The notes beneath the pieces are model-generated. The model worked only from the letters and a program-made list of their open reading frames with translations. It had not been told where the DNA came from and did not search any database. Made by a program: the position numbers and the translations under genes. Positions 34,204 through 41,476 of a stretch of DNA of 41,476 nt are shown one piece after another. This DNA comes from CAG-791 sp963629395 (lineage in GTDB: Bacteria; Bacillota; Clostridia; Lachnospirales; Lachnospiraceae), in NCBI GenBank assembly GCA_963629395.1, contig CAVGIV010000015.1, positions 1 through 41,476 of the forward strand. The letters run 5' to 3'. Every line of letters begins with the position of its first letter. Within the stretch, counting starts at the first letter, position 1.

Positions 34204-35765
34204 TTTGCAGCTCCTCCCCTTGTCATTTCCTCAAACTTCTCGATTGACAAAGGTTTCGACAGTAAAAATCCCTGTCCCTCCAGGCAGCCGGCTTTGCGAA
34301 GGACAGACAACTGCTCCATGCTTTCAATTCCCTCGGCGCTCAAATTAATATTCATTTTCCGGGCCTGTTCAAAGATGTCCGAGATCGCCGAAGCACTCTG
34401 TTTCCCATCCAAACGTCGCAAATCAAGCTTCAGAGTATCTGCCCGAATGGCATCAAGATCCCGAAGCAGGATAAAATCTCCGTCAAATCCATCCATAATC
34501 ACCCGAAATCCTTCCGCCCAGAGCTCTTCCTCCAGATTTTTCACCGAAACTCCGGCATTCAAATATGCATTTTCTGCAATTTCAATTTCCAGATAGCGCG
34601 GCGGAATGCGATATGTCTTGGACAGTTTTTTAAAATAATCCACAACATCCATAGCCAGAATATCCGTCTTTGTTACATTGATGGAAAGCGGTACCGGCCG
34701 CATTCCCGCATCGATCCAATGACGAAGCGTTTCACAGACTCTTTGCCAAATATACTGGTCAAGCTTCGTGATATATCCATTTTTTTCCAAAAGCGGAACA
34801 AATACAGAGGGAAGAATTTCTCCCATTTCCCCATGATTCCAGCGAACCAGTGCCTCAGCCCCCACGATTTTTTTCGTATTGAGTTCGTACCGAGGCTGCA
34901 ATTGAAATGTAAACTCACCATTCTTGAGGCCTTCCAGGATCTGTGGCATAAGTATCTTTTCATGAGCTTCACCACCGGCCACACCAACGGAAGTGTCCGC
35001 GGCAGAGAACGCAGGCGTCTTCGGGATACGATCCAATAGCTGAGCAACCTGTCCAAATTCACGCCGTTCCCTGTACAGTCGTTGCTCCTCCACGGTTGGA
35101 ATGACATTCTTATGAAAGCTGTCAATGAACAACCCCAGACTTCTCATCAAGGTATTCCAGGCAACTCGATACAAAATGTTAAAAATCAGGGAAAGGATCA
35201 CTCCGGCTATAGATGTGTAAAAGGCAATCTGGATGCCGGAAAGAACCGTCTGTACACTGGTCAGTGCATCCGTAACTGTGCTAAAGCCAATCCCCTTGAT
35301 ACCAATCAGCAAGCCGATAAATGTGCCAAGAATTCCGAGACTGGTAAGCATGCCCGGAACCTGGCTGACAAGTGTCTGCCAGCTGTGGAGTGCAACCGTC
35401 TCTTCATTGATATAATCCGTAATATCGCACAGAATTTGTCCGTTTTTTTGCTGTCCGGTCACTTTGATGCGATACTCATCAAACACCTCATCCAGCATTC
35501 GCTGTCCGAAGAAGTCTTCCTTAGACTGAATAGCCGTCCAGGCAGAGCTGGACTGAACTTCTACCGCTCGTTCTATATTATTTTCCGCTCTTTCCAAACC
35601 GGATTCATAACTAAGCACCGGGACAATGCCGCCTAAAATTGCAGCTCCAATAATAAATGCCATCAAAAGAACAAACAAAAGAGATAAAATATCCGGCGCG
35701 TAATACGCCAGTACCGCTGTTCCGGTAACAACCACCAAAATCAAAAGATATAAACTTCTGCGCAC
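34200..35765 (-). CDS. MotA/TolQ/ExbB-type channel protein fused to an EAL domain
   Basis: A 521-residue membrane protein. Two helices at about 5-22 and 27-48 precede a cytoplasmic loop. Helix three 'GMLTSLGILGTFIGLLIGI' (138-156) and helix four 'IQIAFYTSIAGVILSLIF' (178-195) are the MotA/TolQ/ExbB/ZorA signature. Residues 270-515 form an EAL domain, normally a cyclic-di-GMP phosphodiesterase: 'GAEALVRW' (Glu304), Asn363, 'EIAE' (395-398), 'LKLD' (Lys446), 'SAEGIE' (Glu478) and 'QGFLLSKP' (Gln498). The 'DDFG' metal motif reads 'DGFD' (425-428), so one Asp is lost and activity is doubtful; it may only sense the nucleotide. Start is GTG at 35765 with AAGGGAGAG, 25 bases after aroQ. It is coupled to the Cna-B gene. 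Confidence 0.82.
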   Translation of the reverse strand: MRRSLYLLILVVVTGTAVLAYYAPDILSLLFVLLMAFIIGAAILGGIVPVLSYESGLERAENNIERAVEVQSSSAWTAIQSKEDFFGQRMLDEVFDEYRIKVTGQQKNGQILCDITDYINEETVALHSWQTLVSQVPGMLTSLGILGTFIGLLIGIKGIGFSTVTDALTSVQTVLSGIQIAFYTSIAGVILSLIFNILYRVAWNTLMRSLGLFIDSFHKNVIPTVEEQRLYRERREFGQVAQLLDRIPKTPAFSAADTSVGVAGGEAHEKILMPQILEGLKNGEFTFQLQPRYELNTKKIVGAEALVRWNHGEMGEILPSVFVPLLEKNGYITKLDQYIWQRVCETLRHWIDAGMRPVPLSINVTKTDILAMDVVDYFKKLSKTYRIPPRYLEIEIAENAYLNAGVSVKNLEEELWAEGFRVIMDGFDGDFILLRDLDAIRADTLKLDLRRLDGKQSASAISDIFEQARKMNINLSAEGIESMEQLSVLRKAGCLEGQGFLLSKPLSIEKFEEMTRGGAAK

Positions 35766-35790
35766 GTATGTCTCTCCCTTTGCTTAGCCA

Positions 35791-36249
35791 TCACCCGCAG
35801 CTGCTTGTATTCCCAGCTCCCGACACAATCCAATCCATTGCCTCCACATACCCTGCAAGGCCGTGGCCCACAATCTGGTGGTCACAAGCGGGTGCCGTCA
35901 CTGACGTCTTGCGGAATTCCTCTCTGGCGTTGATATCGCTGATGTGAATCTCCACCTTTGGAACGAATACGCTGCGAAGGGCATCGTGGATGGCATAGCT
36001 GTAATGTGTATAGGCTCCCGGATTGATGACAACGCCGATGAGGTCTTCATCATAATAGGCCTCCTGCAGCCGGTCGATGATGGCTCCCTCATGATTGGAC
36101 TGCCAGCACACTGCCTCTACACCGATCTCTTCCGCATGTTTCTGCAGCATATCCAGAAGGGCATCATAGTTCTGTGTTCCGTAAATAGTCTTTTCCCGAA
36201 TGCCCAGAAAATTCAGATTGGGTCCGTTGATAATCAATATTTTCTTCAT
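35791..36249 (-). CDS. aroQ: Type II 3-dehydroquinate dehydratase
   Basis: A 152-residue enzyme of the shikimate pathway, dehydrating 3-dehydroquinate to 3-dehydroshikimate. It has 'ILIINGPNLNFLGIREKTIYG' with the active-site loop Arg and Tyr, 'WQSNHEGAIIDRLQEA', 'VINPGAYTHYSYAIHDAL' and 'VEIHISDINAREEFRKTSV' with the catalytic His. Dodecameric type II form, normal length. The ATG at 36249 has AAAGGAG ahead and is preferred to an earlier in-frame start. It follows aroE by 32 bases; both supply aromatic amino acid precursors. Confidence 0.97.
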   Translation of the reverse strand: MKKILIINGPNLNFLGIREKTIYGTQNYDALLDMLQKHAEEIGVEAVCWQSNHEGAIIDRLQEAYYDEDLIGVVINPGAYTHYSYAIHDALRSVFVPKVEIHISDINAREEFRKTSVTAPACDHQIVGHGLAGYVEAMDWIVSGAGNTSSCG

Positions 36250-36281
36250 ACCCGTTGTCTCCTTTGCATCTTCACTTTTGC

Positions 36282-37214
36282 TCACCCGTTCTGCTCCCGA
36301 ATGAAGGCGTGCAGCTTCTTGCGCACCTCTTCAGTCAACGCCTCATCCGGATGAATCCCTGTCCAGTATTCAAATGCAAGTATTCCCTGCCACAGGAGCA
36401 TATCAATTCCGTTCTGTGCCGGCTTTCCTGCCGCCCGTGCAAGCCGCAGGAACTTCGTCTCCTCCGGGTTGTACACACAGTCATAGGCCGCATCGATCAT
36501 ATTGAAAAATGCAGGATCCTCCACCGGTGATGACGCGATATCCGGAGACATGCCTACATTGGTGCCTTGAATAGCGAGAGTTTGCAGGGCACTGCTTTCT
36601 GCGCCGGCAGTTCTGATCTCTGCCGCTTTCAGCCCTTCAAGCTCGATGACTGCGTCAGTCAATAGTCCCACGTGCACCTTCATGGACGGAAATTGCCCGC
36701 CAAGCTCATCGGCGAACAGCTGCGCCTTCGGCAGCGTTCGATTCAAAATCAAAAGCTCCGATACGCCAGCCTCGCCGCACATAAATCCAACAGCTCTTGC
36801 CGCACCGCCGGCGCCGATCAGAACCACCCGCATGCCAGAAAGAACCAGTCCGTTCTCCTCCAGAGACTTGCGAAGTCCGCGGTAATCTGTGTTGTATCCC
36901 TTGTACCCATCCGGCGTCCGAACCAGCGTATTTACTGCGCCGATGGCCTTGGCAATCGGATCAATTTCCGCAAGAAACGGTATCACCTTGCTCTTGTACG
37001 GAACCGTTACATTCATACCCTGAATGCCCAGCGAATATGCGCCCTTCACAGCATCCCCTACCCGGTCCTCCTCTGCCACAGGAAAGGTTGTGTATACAAG
37101 ATTTTTCCGTAGCCCTTCTGCCAATGTATTATGAATCAGCGGCGAAAACGAGTGTGCCACCGGATTCCCGATTAATCCATATACTGCCGTCTTTCCGTCA
37201 ATGATCTGTCCCAT
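36282..37214 (-). CDS. aroE: Shikimate dehydrogenase
   Basis: A 310-residue NADP-dependent enzyme reducing 3-dehydroshikimate. The N-terminal substrate domain has 'VYGLIGNPVAHSFSPLIHN', with the Ser-x-Ser site, and 'GMNVTVPYKSKVIPFL', with the catalytic Lys. The Rossmann part has 'VVLIGAGGAARAVGFMC'. The end shows 'AYDCVYNPEETKFLRLA' and 'NGIDMLLWQG'. The ATG at 37214 has AAAGGAAAAT ahead and is preferred to longer starts that would overlap yqeG. Typical family length is about 280-290, so this is slightly long. It lies between yqeG and aroQ in the same direction. Confidence 0.96.
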   Translation of the reverse strand: MGQIIDGKTAVYGLIGNPVAHSFSPLIHNTLAEGLRKNLVYTTFPVAEEDRVGDAVKGAYSLGIQGMNVTVPYKSKVIPFLAEIDPIAKAIGAVNTLVRTPDGYKGYNTDYRGLRKSLEENGLVLSGMRVVLIGAGGAARAVGFMCGEAGVSELLILNRTLPKAQLFADELGGQFPSMKVHVGLLTDAVIELEGLKAAEIRTAGAESSALQTLAIQGTNVGMSPDIASSPVEDPAFFNMIDAAYDCVYNPEETKFLRLARAAGKPAQNGIDMLLWQGILAFEYWTGIHPDEALTEEVRKKLHAFIREQNG

Positions 37215-37273
37215 ATTTTCCTTTCTGTGCCCTGCCGCCCACAATCGCATAGGATGTCCGGTGTGGAAACCGC

Positions 37274-37765
37274 CTATTCCGGCTTCATTTTCTTCAACGT
37301 GTGCCGCTCCAGCACCCGTTTCCAACGGATCCAGAATTCCTCCTGATCCGTCAGCGGGACCGTGAGGATAGAGGTAATCCCCGCATTGTTGGCTCCCCAG
37401 ATGTCTGTATAGAGCTGATCGCCGATGAAAACAGTCGATGTCTTGTCAGTGCCCAGTACCTTCATAGCCTCTTTGTATTTATGCGGCAGCGGCTTCATGG
37501 CTCTTGTTACCACAGAGCTTCCCACCTCATCCGCAAAGGACTCAGCACGCTTCCCCGTATTGTTCGATAGAATCACTGTTTCAAAGCCCATAATCCGCAG
37601 CTGGCGGAACAGGTCCTTCGCCCGCCCATCCGCCGGAGCATTTGGATACACCAATGTATTGTCAATATCAAAAATAATGCCCCGGACTCCGGCTGCATAC
37701 AAAGCCTGATAATCCAGAGCATAGGCTGACCTCACCCAACGGTCCGGTTTAATTCCTCTCCCCAT
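37274..37765 (-). CDS. YqeG-family HAD phosphatase
   Basis: A 163-residue HAD-IIIA phosphatase. Motif I is 'IIFDIDNTLVYPNAP' with Asp33 and Asp35, motif II 'VILSNNTGKRAESFA', motif III Lys in 'MKPLPHKYKEAMKVLG', and motif IV 'FIGDQLYTDIWGANNAG'. YqeG relatives hydrolyse phosphatidylglycerophosphate in some bacteria and plants (PGP phosphatase-like), but substrate is not shown here. ATG at 37765 with AGAAGGAAACG. It lies 59 bases before aroE and 111 bases after nrdR on the same strand. Confidence 0.92.
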   Translation of the reverse strand: MGRGIKPDRWVRSAYALDYQALYAAGVRGIIFDIDNTLVYPNAPADGRAKDLFRQLRIMGFETVILSNNTGKRAESFADEVGSSVVTRAMKPLPHKYKEAMKVLGTDKTSTVFIGDQLYTDIWGANNAGITSILTVPLTDQEEFWIRWKRVLERHTLKKMKPE

Positions 37766-37876
37766 CGCACGTTTCCTTCTGTCGCTGTTCCAATCGTATA
37801 CTGCTCGGTTTCAAAATTATTCAGAGCCATTCGCAAAATCGCTGCTGCAAAGCTTCTCTTTTGCTCATTCAGAGTT

Positions 37877-38362
37877 CTAGGATCTGCCCCCCAGTGCTTT
37901 CTTTCCATTTTCCTTTTTAAGCACCTTCTCAAGCTCATCCATAAATGTCTCCACATCCTTAAATTCCCGATAAACGGATGCAAAGCGGACATAGGCCACC
38001 GGATCCAGATCATGCACGCGCTCCATGACCAGCTCACCAATCTCCCGGCTGGAGATCTCCTTCTCCTCCCGGTCAAAGATTTCAGCCTCAATCTCGTCCA
38101 CGCTATGTTTAATCTGATTCACCGAAACCGGGCGCTTGTGGCAGGCACGAAGAATGCCGCCTTCAATCTTGGAACGGTCATACGGCTCCCGATTATTATC
38201 CTTTTTAATCACCACCAGCGGAATCGTCTCCACCTTCTCATAGGTTGTGAACCGTCGTCCGCACCCATCACAAATGCGGCGTCTGCGAATGGAATTGTTA
38301 TCCTCCACCGGCCGCGAATCAATCACTCGATTATCTTCTTTTCCGCAAAACGGGCAATGCAT
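37877..38362 (-). CDS. nrdR: Transcriptional repressor NrdR
   Basis: A 161-residue regulator of ribonucleotide reductase genes. The zinc ribbon has Cys3, Cys6, Cys31 and Cys34 ('HCPFCGK' and 'ICDGCGRRF'), followed by an ATP-cone (about 46-136, 'VIKKDNNREPYDRSKIEGGI') that senses ATP/dATP. The C-terminal Lys-rich end is common. The ATG at 38362 has AAGGAGG ahead; an earlier in-frame start is unlikely. No nrd genes lie nearby. It heads the long leftward series toward the polysaccharide genes. Confidence 0.97.
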   Translation of the reverse strand: MHCPFCGKEDNRVIDSRPVEDNNSIRRRRICDGCGRRFTTYEKVETIPLVVIKKDNNREPYDRSKIEGGILRACHKRPVSVNQIKHSVDEIEAEIFDREEKEISSREIGELVMERVHDLDPVAYVRFASVYREFKDVETFMDELEKVLKKENGKKALGGRS

Positions 38363-38494
38363 AAAACACCGCCTCCTTCTTGATATACATCTGTTCATCA
38401 CCTGTCACATTTCAACGTGAGCCTTCTGTTTGCAGGCAAATATGAAGTGGATGCTGAATACTTTTACTCGTGTTTTTGAGTGTAACACATCCCT

Positions 38495-38536
38495 ATAAAA
38501 AGCTAAAGGACCTGCTTCTTATAGAAGCAGGTCCTT
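38495..38536 (-). terminator. Rho-independent terminator after phosphoketolase
   Basis: A perfect 14-base stem AAGGACCTGCTTCT and complement (38506-38519 and 38523-38536) with a three-base loop is followed on the minus strand by TAGCTTTTT. It ends the xfp transcript about 100 bases after its stop and insulates the nrdR series. Confidence 0.9.
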
Positions 38537-38634
38537 GAAAGTTTAAGAACGTTGGCAGGAAGCCTCGTCTTGATTCCGATATACACAGAGAACTCATATA
38601 CACAGAACTCTCCGCGCATTCAGCAGCCTTTGAT

Positions 38635-41037
38635 TCAGCGATCCTTCCACTTCCACTCAGCAACCTCCGGAAGATCCAGGCCGTACTCATGGATGTACTG
38701 CTTGTGCTCTACCAGCTTGTTGCTCATCTTCTGATACAGGTATGCGCCCTTGTTGCCCAGCTGCGGCAGATTCTGCAGTGCAGTCTGTACCAGGTGGAAA
38801 CGATCCACATCGTTCTGTACACGTACATCGAACGGAGTGGTAATGGTACCCTCCTCCTTGTAGCCGCGTACATGGATGAGACGGTTGTTGTGACGGCGAT
38901 AGGTCAGCTCATGGATCAGGCCGGCATAACCATGGAAGTTGAAGATAACCGGCTTATCCTTGGTGAAGAGCATATCGTACTCCTCATCGGTCAGACCGTG
39001 CGGGTGCTCATTGGACGGCTGCAGCTTGAACAGGTCGACAACGTTGATGAAGCGAACCTTCAGGTCCGGAAGCTCCTCGTTCAGGATGCTGACAGCTGCC
39101 AGTGCCTCGAGGGTAGGTGTCTCACCTGCGCAGGCGAAGACGATATCCGGATCCTGACCCTGGTCATTGGAAGCCCACTCCCAGATGCCGATGCCCTGTG
39201 TGCAGTGCTTAACAGCCTCCGGCATGGACAGCCACTGCGGACGGGGATGCTTGGAAGCTACGATCACGTTCACATAGTTCTTGGAACGCAGGCAGTGATC
39301 CATCGTCGACAGCAGGCAGTTTGCATCCGGCGGGAGATACATGCGGACAACGTCTGCCTTCTTGTTGGCAATGTGATCCAGGAAGCCCGGATCCTGATGT
39401 GTGAAGCCGTTGTGATCCTGCTGCCATACTGTCGAGCACATGATCAGGTTCAGAGAAGCGATCTGCTCTCTCCATGCCAGCTGATTGCAGACCTTCAGCC
39501 ACTTTGCGTGCTGTGCAGCCATGGAATCAATGATGCGGGCAAAGGACTCATAGGTAGCAAAGAAGCCATGACGTCCGGTCAGAAGGTATCCCTCCAGCCA
39601 GCCCTCGCACATATGCTCAGACAGCATGGAATCCATAACGCGGCCGTAAGGAGACAGATTGTCATCGGTATCCTGGTGCTCTGCATTCCAGTCTCTGTTC
39701 TCCACCTCGAATACAGCATTCAGACGGTTGGAGTTGGTCTCATCGGGTCCGAAAATACGGAAGTTCTTGGAATCCTCGTTCAGCTTGAATACGTCGCGGA
39801 TGAACTTGCCAACCTCGGTCATATCCTGGCCGTCCTTGCTGCCGTGACCCTCGCCGATATCAAATGCATAGTCACGGAAATCAGGCATGCGAAGATCGCG
39901 CAGAAGCTTGCCGCCGTTGCCGTGCGGGTTAGCGCCGATACGAGCGTTTCCAACCGGCGCAAGTGCCTTCAGCTCCGGAATCAGCTTGCCATCCTCTGTG
40001 AAGAGCTCTTCCGGCTTGTAGCTGTGCAGCCAGTCAGAGAGCATCTGCAGGTGCTCCGGCTTATCCATCATGATCGGAACCTGGTGTGCCAGGTAGTTGC
40101 CCTCGATGCGGTTGCCGTCTACTACCTTCGGGCCTGTCCAGCCCTTCGGTGTGCGCAGCACGATCATCGGCCATACCGGACGGGTGGTGTCGTTATTTTC
40201 TCTTGCGTTCTTCTGGATCTCCTTGATCTTCTCGATGACGGTGTCCATGGTCTCAGCCATCTTGCGATGCATCTCCATCGGCTCCTCGCCTTCAACGAAG
40301 TAAGGCTCCCAGCCGCAGCCATGGAAGAAGTTCACGATCTCCTCATGAGACATGCGGGCAAAGATGGTCGGGTTTGCGATCTTGTAGCCGTTGAGGTGAA
40401 GGATCGGGAGAACCGCACCATCGGTTACCGGATTCAGGAACTTGTTGCTCTGCCAGGAGGTAGCCAGAGGGCCTGTCTCAGCCTCACCGTCACCAACGGT
40501 TACAGCAGCAATCAGATCCGGGTTATCAAAAACAGCACCAAAGCCGTGTGCGATGGAGTAGCCCAGCTCACCGCCCTCGTTGATGGAACCGGGGGTCTCC
40601 GGTGCGCAGTGGGACGGAACGCCGCCCGGGAAAGAGAACTGCTTAAACAGCTTCTGAAGTCCGGCCTCGTCCTCCGAGATGTTCGGATAGATCTCGCTGT
40701 AGGAGCCGTCAAGATAGTCATTGGCAATATAGAAGTTTCCGCCGTGTCCGGGGCCGGACAGCAGAATCAGATCCAGATCATAGCGCTTAATGGCACGATT
40801 CAGATGTGTAAAAACAAAGTTCTGTCCCGGAACCGTTCCCCAGTGTCCTACGATCTTCTTCTTAACCATATCTGCAGTAAGCGGCTTCTTCAGAAGCGGG
40901 TTATCGAGAAGGTACAGCTGGCAGGCTGAGAGGTAATTGGCAGCGCGCCAATAAGCATTCATTTTAGTAAGAAGCTCATCGGTAATCGGTCCCTTTTCCT
41001 CGCAGGAAGCTGCGGTCGTGAGATTATTATCACTCAT
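38635..41037 (-). CDS. xfp: Xylulose-5-phosphate/fructose-6-phosphate phosphoketolase
   Basis: An 800-residue thiamine-diphosphate enzyme splitting xylulose-5-P (and often fructose-6-P) into acetyl phosphate and a triose or tetrose phosphate. It has 'LLSGPGHGGNFYIAN', 'TPGSINEGGELGYSIAHGFG' and the ThDP motif 'VGDGEAETGPLATSWQSNKF'. Later come 'TGRHGFFATYESFARIID' and 'SLNLIMCSTVWQQDHNGFTH', typical of the family, and 'NFHGYAGLIHELTYRR' near the C-terminus. Full length for the family (about 790-830). The ATG at 41037 has AAGGAGACTGAAC. It is a single-gene unit with its own terminator and a structured upstream region. Use in pentose fermentation or acetyl-phosphate supply is likely. Confidence 0.97.
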   Translation of the reverse strand: MSDNNLTTAASCEEKGPITDELLTKMNAYWRAANYLSACQLYLLDNPLLKKPLTADMVKKKIVGHWGTVPGQNFVFTHLNRAIKRYDLDLILLSGPGHGGNFYIANDYLDGSYSEIYPNISEDEAGLQKLFKQFSFPGGVPSHCAPETPGSINEGGELGYSIAHGFGAVFDNPDLIAAVTVGDGEAETGPLATSWQSNKFLNPVTDGAVLPILHLNGYKIANPTIFARMSHEEIVNFFHGCGWEPYFVEGEEPMEMHRKMAETMDTVIEKIKEIQKNARENNDTTRPVWPMIVLRTPKGWTGPKVVDGNRIEGNYLAHQVPIMMDKPEHLQMLSDWLHSYKPEELFTEDGKLIPELKALAPVGNARIGANPHGNGGKLLRDLRMPDFRDYAFDIGEGHGSKDGQDMTEVGKFIRDVFKLNEDSKNFRIFGPDETNSNRLNAVFEVENRDWNAEHQDTDDNLSPYGRVMDSMLSEHMCEGWLEGYLLTGRHGFFATYESFARIIDSMAAQHAKWLKVCNQLAWREQIASLNLIMCSTVWQQDHNGFTHQDPGFLDHIANKKADVVRMYLPPDANCLLSTMDHCLRSKNYVNVIVASKHPRPQWLSMPEAVKHCTQGIGIWEWASNDQGQDPDIVFACAGETPTLEALAAVSILNEELPDLKVRFINVVDLFKLQPSNEHPHGLTDEEYDMLFTKDKPVIFNFHGYAGLIHELTYRRHNNRLIHVRGYKEEGTITTPFDVRVQNDVDRFHLVQTALQNLPQLGNKGAYLYQKMSNKLVEHKQYIHEYGLDLPEVAEWKWKDR

Positions 41038-41312
41038 GTTCAGTCTCCTTATTGTGAAATGTATAACAATGTGTACAAAGTCATGATAGCTTAGCGCGAG
41101 ATATCCAACAAGGGAAAAAACTCACGGATTTCGAGTCGATTTTCCCGCTTTCCCTTAGTAATATGACGGATATTGCAGAACCAGCGCTGCTGCGCCGCAA
41201 GAACTGCAAAATTTATCGCAAAACCTGTAAAATCGTACCCATTCAGAGCCTCTGGCACAAGAAACACCTCTTGCCGTGTAGACGGTACCGATATCACCGA
41301 TACAACAAAACA
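41038..41312. other. Intergenic region upstream of xfp, no gene seen
   Basis: About 275 bases. An AGGAG ribosome site lies just before the xfp start. TATACA-like sequence near 41060 could be a -10 box, but its -35 partner is poor. A 75-codon open frame on the minus strand (41091-41318) begins with GTG without a ribosome site and resembles no family I know, so I do not call it a gene. Confidence 0.4.
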
Positions 41313-41399
41313 GCTCACCGCACCTCAGAAATCAAAAGACTGACTTGGGAGTTCCGGAAGGGAGTTTCCGGTCCAGCCAGATTCCTGTGTGCGGTGAGC
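41313..41399 (-). ncRNA. Candidate structured RNA or leader upstream of xfp
   Basis: GCTCACCGCAC (41313-41323) pairs perfectly with GTGCGGTGAGC (41389-41399), enclosing 65 bases that hold an inner hairpin CCGGAA/TTCCGG (41354-41359, 41366-41371). On the minus strand the closing stem is followed by TGTTTTGTTG. It lies about 275 bases before the xfp start. It could be a leader element, a small RNA or a terminator of an upstream gene. I recognise no known riboswitch class. Confidence 0.4.
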
Positions 41400-41420
41400 C
41401 TCGTACAAATGGAACAATAA

Positions 41421-41476
41421 TCGTAACTATTCAGCACCCATCTCGATTTTCCTTCGGAAAACCTCGATATGGCTGG
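41421..41476 (-). repeat. Short copy of the hairpin-rich dispersed repeat (right end)
   Basis: CCATCTCGATTTTCC (41438-41452) pairs with GGAAAACCTCGATATGG (41456-41472) around a TTCG tetraloop. Its reverse complement matches the outer arms of the left-end repeat (23 bases with one change, then about 25 bases with several changes) but lacks that copy's inner three hairpins. It is cut by the window edge. Confidence 0.7.

Noticed and set aside
32524..35765. Zorya-type anti-phage defence (ZorAB)
   Set aside because: The channel signature is similar, but there is no ZorC, ZorD or ZorE, the tail of the large subunit is an EAL domain and the small subunit lacks an OmpA-like domain.
32524..35765. Flagellar stator MotAB
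   Set aside because: No flagellar or chemotaxis genes are nearby, and the MotB-like protein has Cna-B domains instead of the peptidoglycan-binding domain.
37732..38091. Open frame of 119 codons overlapping nrdR's end and the gap before yqeG
   Set aside because: Most of it is a shifted-frame reading of nrdR, and the intergenic part has no independent start with a ribosome site.
41091..41318. Open frame of 75 codons upstream of xfp on the minus strand
   Set aside because: It begins with GTG inside the stem-closed element, has no ribosome site and no recognisable family.
1..41476. CRISPR arrays, integrases, transposases or prophage genes
   Set aside because: I looked for regularly spaced repeats and typical mobile-element proteins on both strands and found none.

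Overview
This 41.5-kb stretch looks like chromosome from a gut-type Firmicute of the class Clostridia, most likely Lachnospiraceae. The indications are a DUF5688 protein, a T-box leader on thrS, a bile-salt-hydrolase-like enzyme, phosphoketolase, a FucO-type dehydrogenase and strong AGGAGG-type ribosome binding sites. This is judged by eye, without a database search. Both ends lie inside copies of the same hairpin-rich repeat in opposite orientation, which suggests a contig broken at repeats.

Left part (0.3-11.6 kb). An AraC-family regulator converges on a long leftward gene series: SH3-domain membrane protein, Gfo/Idh oxidoreductase, mnmA, ATP-grasp ligase, pseF-like cytidylyltransferase, PLP decarboxylase-like enzyme, pseI-like synthase, pseG-like hydrolase and MFS transporter. 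This is a partial pseudaminic-acid-type nonulosonate pathway. PseB, PseC and PseH are absent, and two extra enzymes (decarboxylase and ATP-grasp) suggest an unusual modified sugar.

Middle part (11.8-20.5 kb). It holds fucO (rightward), a bile-salt-hydrolase-family gene, a hybrid histidine kinase that has lost most of its sensor region through a deletion and frame change, tRNA-Arg(CCG), thrS with a threonine T-box, a DUF5688 gene and efp.

Right part (20.6-38.4 kb). A long leftward gene series with small gaps or overlaps runs nrdR, yqeG, aroE, aroQ, then a two-gene membrane module, then a Wzx/Wzy-type surface polysaccharide cluster: Wzz/tyrosine-kinase fusion, VanZ, Wzy, acyltransferase, GT2, Wzx, asparagine-synthase-like protein, GT2 and two GT-B transferases. 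No priming sugar-phosphate transferase is present. Phosphoketolase (xfp), with its own terminator and a structured 5' region, closes the window.

The most unusual item is the two-gene module at 32.5-35.8 kb. One protein joins a MotA/TolQ/ExbB-type ion-channel region to a cytoplasmic EAL (cyclic-di-GMP) domain. Its translationally coupled partner has a MotB/ZorB-like N-terminal helix with the channel aspartate, but carries Cna-B/SpaA-like domains and a second membrane anchor where a MotB would have its peptidoglycan-binding domain. I read it as a possible ion-driven, cyclic-di-GMP-responsive envelope machine tied to polysaccharide production. The domain reading rests on the sequence; the function is inference.
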